Assembly (NCBI RefSeq): GCF_002899675.1 | Contig: NZ_PKUU01000018.1 | Location: 1 to 64,000 of the forward strand | DNA: 64,000 nt | DNA from: Clostridium sp. chh4-2 | Lineage (GTDB): Bacteria > Bacillota > Clostridia > Lachnospirales > Lachnospiraceae | Direction: 5' to 3' | Shown: positions 61,587-64,000 of the stretch, in pieces | How positions within the stretch are numbered: the stretch's first letter is position 1 | How the letters are laid out: the number at the start of each line of letters is the position of its first letter | Translations under genes and position numbers: made by a program | Notes under the pieces: generated by a model | Database searches by the model: none | What the model was told of the DNA's origin: nothing | The model's input: only the letters and a program-made list of their open reading frames with translations

Positions 61587-62375
61587 ATGATAGAATTGAA
61601 ACGGGAAGATTTGAATATCGTAGAACCTATCTGCATGGAGAGCAGGGAAGTGCTGGTTCGTGCGGCAGTTGAAGGAAGAATGGGGCATGTATGGGTTCCC
61701 AAGATGGAAAAACCACCGTTCTGCCTGATAAACTTAGGCGATTTTGCATTTGTCCGGGGGATTACCCCAAAGTCCGGCGGAGCGCTGGAGCTAAAAGAGC
61801 AGATCTACGAAAGCTGCGGACATACATTTTTAACGCCTCAGAATGAATTGTGGGCCGACTGGATTGAGGATACATTTTTAGGTGAATTCAGGCAGGTTAC
61901 CAGATATGCGCTGAAAAAGGACGAGCAGCATTTTGATACGGATACCTTAGAGCGTTATGTGAAACAGGTGCCTGATGGAATAAAGATCAAACAGATTGAT
62001 GAGAAGTTGTATAAAAAGGCTCTGAAGGAAGAGTGGAGCAGGGACTTCTGTTCTAACTTTGAGGATGCGGAGCATTTTGTAACAGATGGACTGGGATTTG
62101 TGGCTGTTAAGGGCAGGGAATTGGTGTCAGGCTGTTCCGCCTATGGAGTCAGCTCAGGGATGTTGGAGATTGAAGTAGGAACCAGACCAGATTACAGGCG
62201 TCAGGGGCTTGCTCTCGCGTGCAGCGCGGCTTTGGTGCTGGAATGCCTGAAACGGGGCATCTATCCAAACTGGGATGCGGCGAATGCCAAGTCGGTGGTG
62301 CTGGCGGAGAAGCTGGGCTATGTGTTCGAAAAAGAATACACGGTTTATCAGTTGATCAACGGTTTGGAGGATTGA
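61587..62375 (+). CDS. GNAT acetyltransferase of the ZmaR-like type
   Basis: The 262-residue protein has an N-terminal helical domain and a C-terminal GNAT domain with IEVGTRPDYRRQGLALACSA (acetyl-CoA loop) and PNWDAANAKSVVLAEKLGY. This two-domain layout is that of the GNAT_acetyltran family, which includes zwittermicin resistance protein ZmaR. Substrate unknown; detoxification is one possibility. AGAAGGAGG precedes the ATG. Confidence 0.82.
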   Translation: MIELKREDLNIVEPICMESREVLVRAAVEGRMGHVWVPKMEKPPFCLINLGDFAFVRGITPKSGGALELKEQIYESCGHTFLTPQNELWADWIEDTFLGEFRQVTRYALKKDEQHFDTDTLERYVKQVPDGIKIKQIDEKLYKKALKEEWSRDFCSNFEDAEHFVTDGLGFVAVKGRELVSGCSAYGVSSGMLEIEVGTRPDYRRQGLALACSAALVLECLKRGIYPNWDAANAKSVVLAEKLGYVFEKEYTVYQLINGLED

Positions 62376-62466
62376 TTTTTTAGAAAATAATGGTATACTT
62401 GATTTTAAAGTATCAAAAGAAGTGCAAGCACGGATTATATCGGTATTCGGTTAATCTGTGCATCAT

Positions 62467-62509
62467 AAAAGCAAGGCTGACCGGGTATGTTCGGTTCCTT
62501 GCTTTTTTT
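62467..62509 (+). terminator. Rho-independent terminator after the GNAT gene
   Basis: AAAAGCAAGG and CCTTGCTTTTTTT flank a 20-base loop that contains a further CCG/CGG stem. Confidence 0.8.
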
Positions 62510-62579
62510 GTTGGCAGAAATGTGTTCTGTCATAAAGGAAAGAATCCCCGGGCCTGCACTCAGAAAAGGAGTGGAGAAA

Positions 62580-63470
62580 ATGGAAATGATGAAAAAAGAA
62601 TTTGGTAAGGACATTTTATATGATACAGCCAGCGCATTTGTCCAGGCGGTCGGGGTGCACTGCTTTATAGAACCGTGCATGATCGCTCCCGGCGGGGCGT
62701 CGGGTATCGCGCTGCTGATCAATTATCTCAGCGGTTTGCCGATCGGTGCGCTGACATTTGCGATCAATATTCCGCTGCTTATTCTGTCCTATATTTTTTT
62801 AGGAAAAAGCATGACGTTGAAGACGCTTAAAACAGTTGTGATCATGAGCGTGGTTCTGGATGCATTTGTCAGCCCATTGTTCCCTCAGTATATGGGAGAC
62901 CGGCTGATTTCTTCGGCATTTGGCGGCATTTTTGTGGGCGTTGGGCTGGCGCTGGTATTTATGCGCGGGTCTACAACCGGGGGAGGCGATATTTTGGCTA
63001 AGCTTCTTCAGAAAAAGTTTCCTTATATGCAGACCGGGTATTCGCTGATGATTATCGATATTATGATCATCACGGCTTCTGTGATTGTGTTTTGGGATAT
63101 TGAATCCGCTCTGTATGGAATCATTTCCCTGGTGTGCACCACTCAGACGATTGACGCGATTCTTTACGGTATGAATAAAGGGACGATGGTGACGGTCATT
63201 TCTTCTCAAAATGAACGGATTGCGGGGGAGATTATGAAGCAGCTGGACCGGGGAGCTACGTTTTTAAAGAGCCAGGGCGCGTATAGTAAGATTGAGGGGA
63301 ATGCTTTGATGTGCGTGGTGGACAGGAAGCAGTTTTATATTGTGAAGCGGATTATTGATCATTATGATCCGAGGGCATTTGTGATTGTTTCTGAGACGAA
63401 AGAGGTGTATGGAGAAGGTTTTTTGAATGATCCGCGGGAGAGAAGTGCGGGGGAACAGGCGCGCTTATGA
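62580..63470 (+). CDS. YitT-family membrane protein (DUF161/DUF2179)
   Basis: The start at 62580 (MEMMKKEFGKDILY) has AAAAGGAG 7-14 bases upstream; the frame upstream of it overlaps a terminator. The 296-residue protein has about five N-terminal helices with FIEPCMIAPGGASGIALL and MRGSTTGGGDILAKLL, then a soluble DUF2179 domain (YGMNKGTMVTVIS, DRGATFLKSQGAYS). Function of the family is unknown, although transport is suspected. It is a single-gene unit. Confidence 0.92.
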   Translation: MEMMKKEFGKDILYDTASAFVQAVGVHCFIEPCMIAPGGASGIALLINYLSGLPIGALTFAINIPLLILSYIFLGKSMTLKTLKTVVIMSVVLDAFVSPLFPQYMGDRLISSAFGGIFVGVGLALVFMRGSTTGGGDILAKLLQKKFPYMQTGYSLMIIDIMIITASVIVFWDIESALYGIISLVCTTQTIDAILYGMNKGTMVTVISSQNERIAGEIMKQLDRGATFLKSQGAYSKIEGNALMCVVDRKQFYIVKRIIDHYDPRAFVIVSETKEVYGEGFLNDPRERSAGEQARL

Positions 63471-63520
63471 GAGATGGATGTGAGGGGTTAAAAGATATGT
63501 AAATTGATTGGAAGTGTGTA

Positions 63521-63549
63521 TTGTTTGATGGGGGATTTTGAGGTATACT
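63521..63549 (+). promoter_or_regulatory. Possible promoter of cdd
   Basis: TTGTTT (63521-63526), 17-bp spacer, TATACT (63544-63549). The hairpin repeat at 63562-63656 lies between this promoter and cdd. Confidence 0.45.
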
Positions 63550-63561
63550 ATCCGTAGTTGA

Positions 63562-63656
63562 TTTACATGAAGCGTGAAGGCATTTTCAGAAATGCCTAAA
63601 GGTTTTAATGTAAAGGGTGAAGGCATTTCGCGAAATGCCTTCACCCTTAATGTAAA
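63562..63656. repeat. Two copies of the 43-bp hairpin repeat upstream of cdd
   Basis: Units begin at 63572 and 63615; the second forms the perfect stem GGGTGAAGGCATTT / AAATGCCTTCACCC. TTTACATGAA and TTAATGTAAA border the pair as near inverted repeats, followed by an A-run. Same family as the arrays at 44144 and 57797. Confidence 0.85.
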
Positions 63657-63679
63657 AAAACGAAAGGACCCGCAGCAAT

Positions 63680-64000
63680 ATGATAAAGGATTTAATTCAA
63701 CAAGCCATAGACGCCCTTCCGGCCTCCTATGCGCCCTATTCCCATTTCCACGTGTCAGCAGCCTTATTATGCAGCGACGGAACCGTTTATATAGGAAATA
63801 ATATAGAAAACGCTTCCTATTCAGCCACCGTCTGTGCGGAAAGAACCGCCTTTTTCCATGCTGTCAAGGAAGGCAGACGAAGCTTTGATTCAATTGTAAT
63901 ATGTGGCGGACGTGATGGAATTATCAGCGATTATTGTGCGCCCTGCGGGGTCTGCCGTCAGGTGATGAGGGAATTTTGCAATCCCAAAACGTTTAAAATC
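63680..64000 (+). CDS. cdd: Cytidine deaminase, 3' end outside window
   Basis: The frame opens at 63680 (MIKDLIQQAIDALPAS) with GAAAGGACC upstream and remains open to the window end after 107 codons. It shows YSHFHVSAALLCSDG, NNIENASYSATVCAERTA (zinc Cys and catalytic Glu) and CAPCGVCRQVMREF (two zinc Cys), which are diagnostic. It deaminates cytidine and deoxycytidine for pyrimidine salvage. Usual length is about 130 residues, so only the last part is missing. Confidence 0.93.
   Translation, partial: MIKDLIQQAIDALPASYAPYSHFHVSAALLCSDGTVYIGNNIENASYSATVCAERTAFFHAVKEGRRSFDSIVICGGRDGIISDYCAPCGVCRQVMREFCNPKTFKI

Noticed and set aside
63574-63801. 75-residue plus-strand ORF starting in the repeat before cdd
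   Set aside because: It starts inside the hairpin repeat and runs out of frame into cdd, which has diagnostic zinc motifs in another frame.

Overview
The window looks like the chromosome of a Gram-positive, strictly anaerobic gut-type clostridium, most likely a Lachnospiraceae member (Enterocloster/Lacrimispora-like). This rests on AGGAGG-type ribosome sites, BY-kinase/LCP style capsule genes, ATP-type PEP carboxykinase, YitT, a SleB-like wall hydrolase and the general gene mix. Species cannot be fixed from the sequence alone. No tRNA, rRNA or CRISPR array was seen.

Region 1 (1-20410) is a surface-polysaccharide locus. A conserved, GC-richer front end (CpsB-type phosphatase cut by the window edge, CpsC-like chain-length protein, CpsD-like tyrosine kinase, WbaP-like initiating transferase, LCP ligase, a small secreted protein) is followed by a markedly AT-rich, tightly overlapping assembly operon (6899-19920). 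That operon encodes glycosyltransferases, a HAD-fusion protein, Wzy-like polymerase, pyruvyl transferase, hexapeptide acetyltransferase, a split ferredoxin/FrhB pair, Wzx flippase, an SDR and an acyltransferase. The island is bracketed by wreckage: a 3' fragment of a gmhA-like gene on the left and a degraded IS21 istB on the right, which suggests cassette replacement.

Region 2 (20550-30416) holds a GNAT enzyme, an SH3 lipoprotein, a YbhJ-type aconitase-family hydratase, a hybrid sensor kinase, a CitMHS citrate-type carrier and an OmpR regulator, which together look like a tricarboxylate sensing, uptake and conversion set. GntR and LysR regulators follow on the minus strand. Region 3 (30800-35035) is a divergent operon with a Gfo/Idh dehydrogenase, an IolI-like isomerase, a GntP permease and a second TIM-barrel epimerase, probably for a cyclitol or sugar acid.

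Region 4 (35049-43743) contains a membrane-anchored unknown, two tiny tandem genes on the minus strand (not part of any large ORF), a YgjP-type metalloprotease, a cyclopropane synthase, a luxE-luxC pair without luciferase, an FMN hydroxyacid oxidase-family protein and ilvN-ilvC. Two large intergenic elements (36973-37260 and 43824-44117) have perfect 64-bp and 56-bp inverted arms around nested hairpins. I regard them as the most unusual structures here.

Region 5 (44446-50770) is a complete 2-aminoethylphosphonate uptake and degradation operon (RpiR regulator, ATPase, fused permease, binding lipoprotein, phnW, phnX). A repeated palindrome, GTAGA-N3-TCTAC, lies before the regulator and before the transporter genes. 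Region 6 (50921-55929) has a LysR gene divergent from two consecutive leuD-leuC-like dehydratase modules plus ybaK. Region 7 (56303-64000) has a wall hydrolase, a YhcH-family protein, a cytoplasmic pectinesterase, pckA, a HAD phosphatase, a GNAT enzyme, a YitT protein and the start of cdd. A 43-bp repeat that forms hairpins recurs at three places (44144, 57797, 63562).
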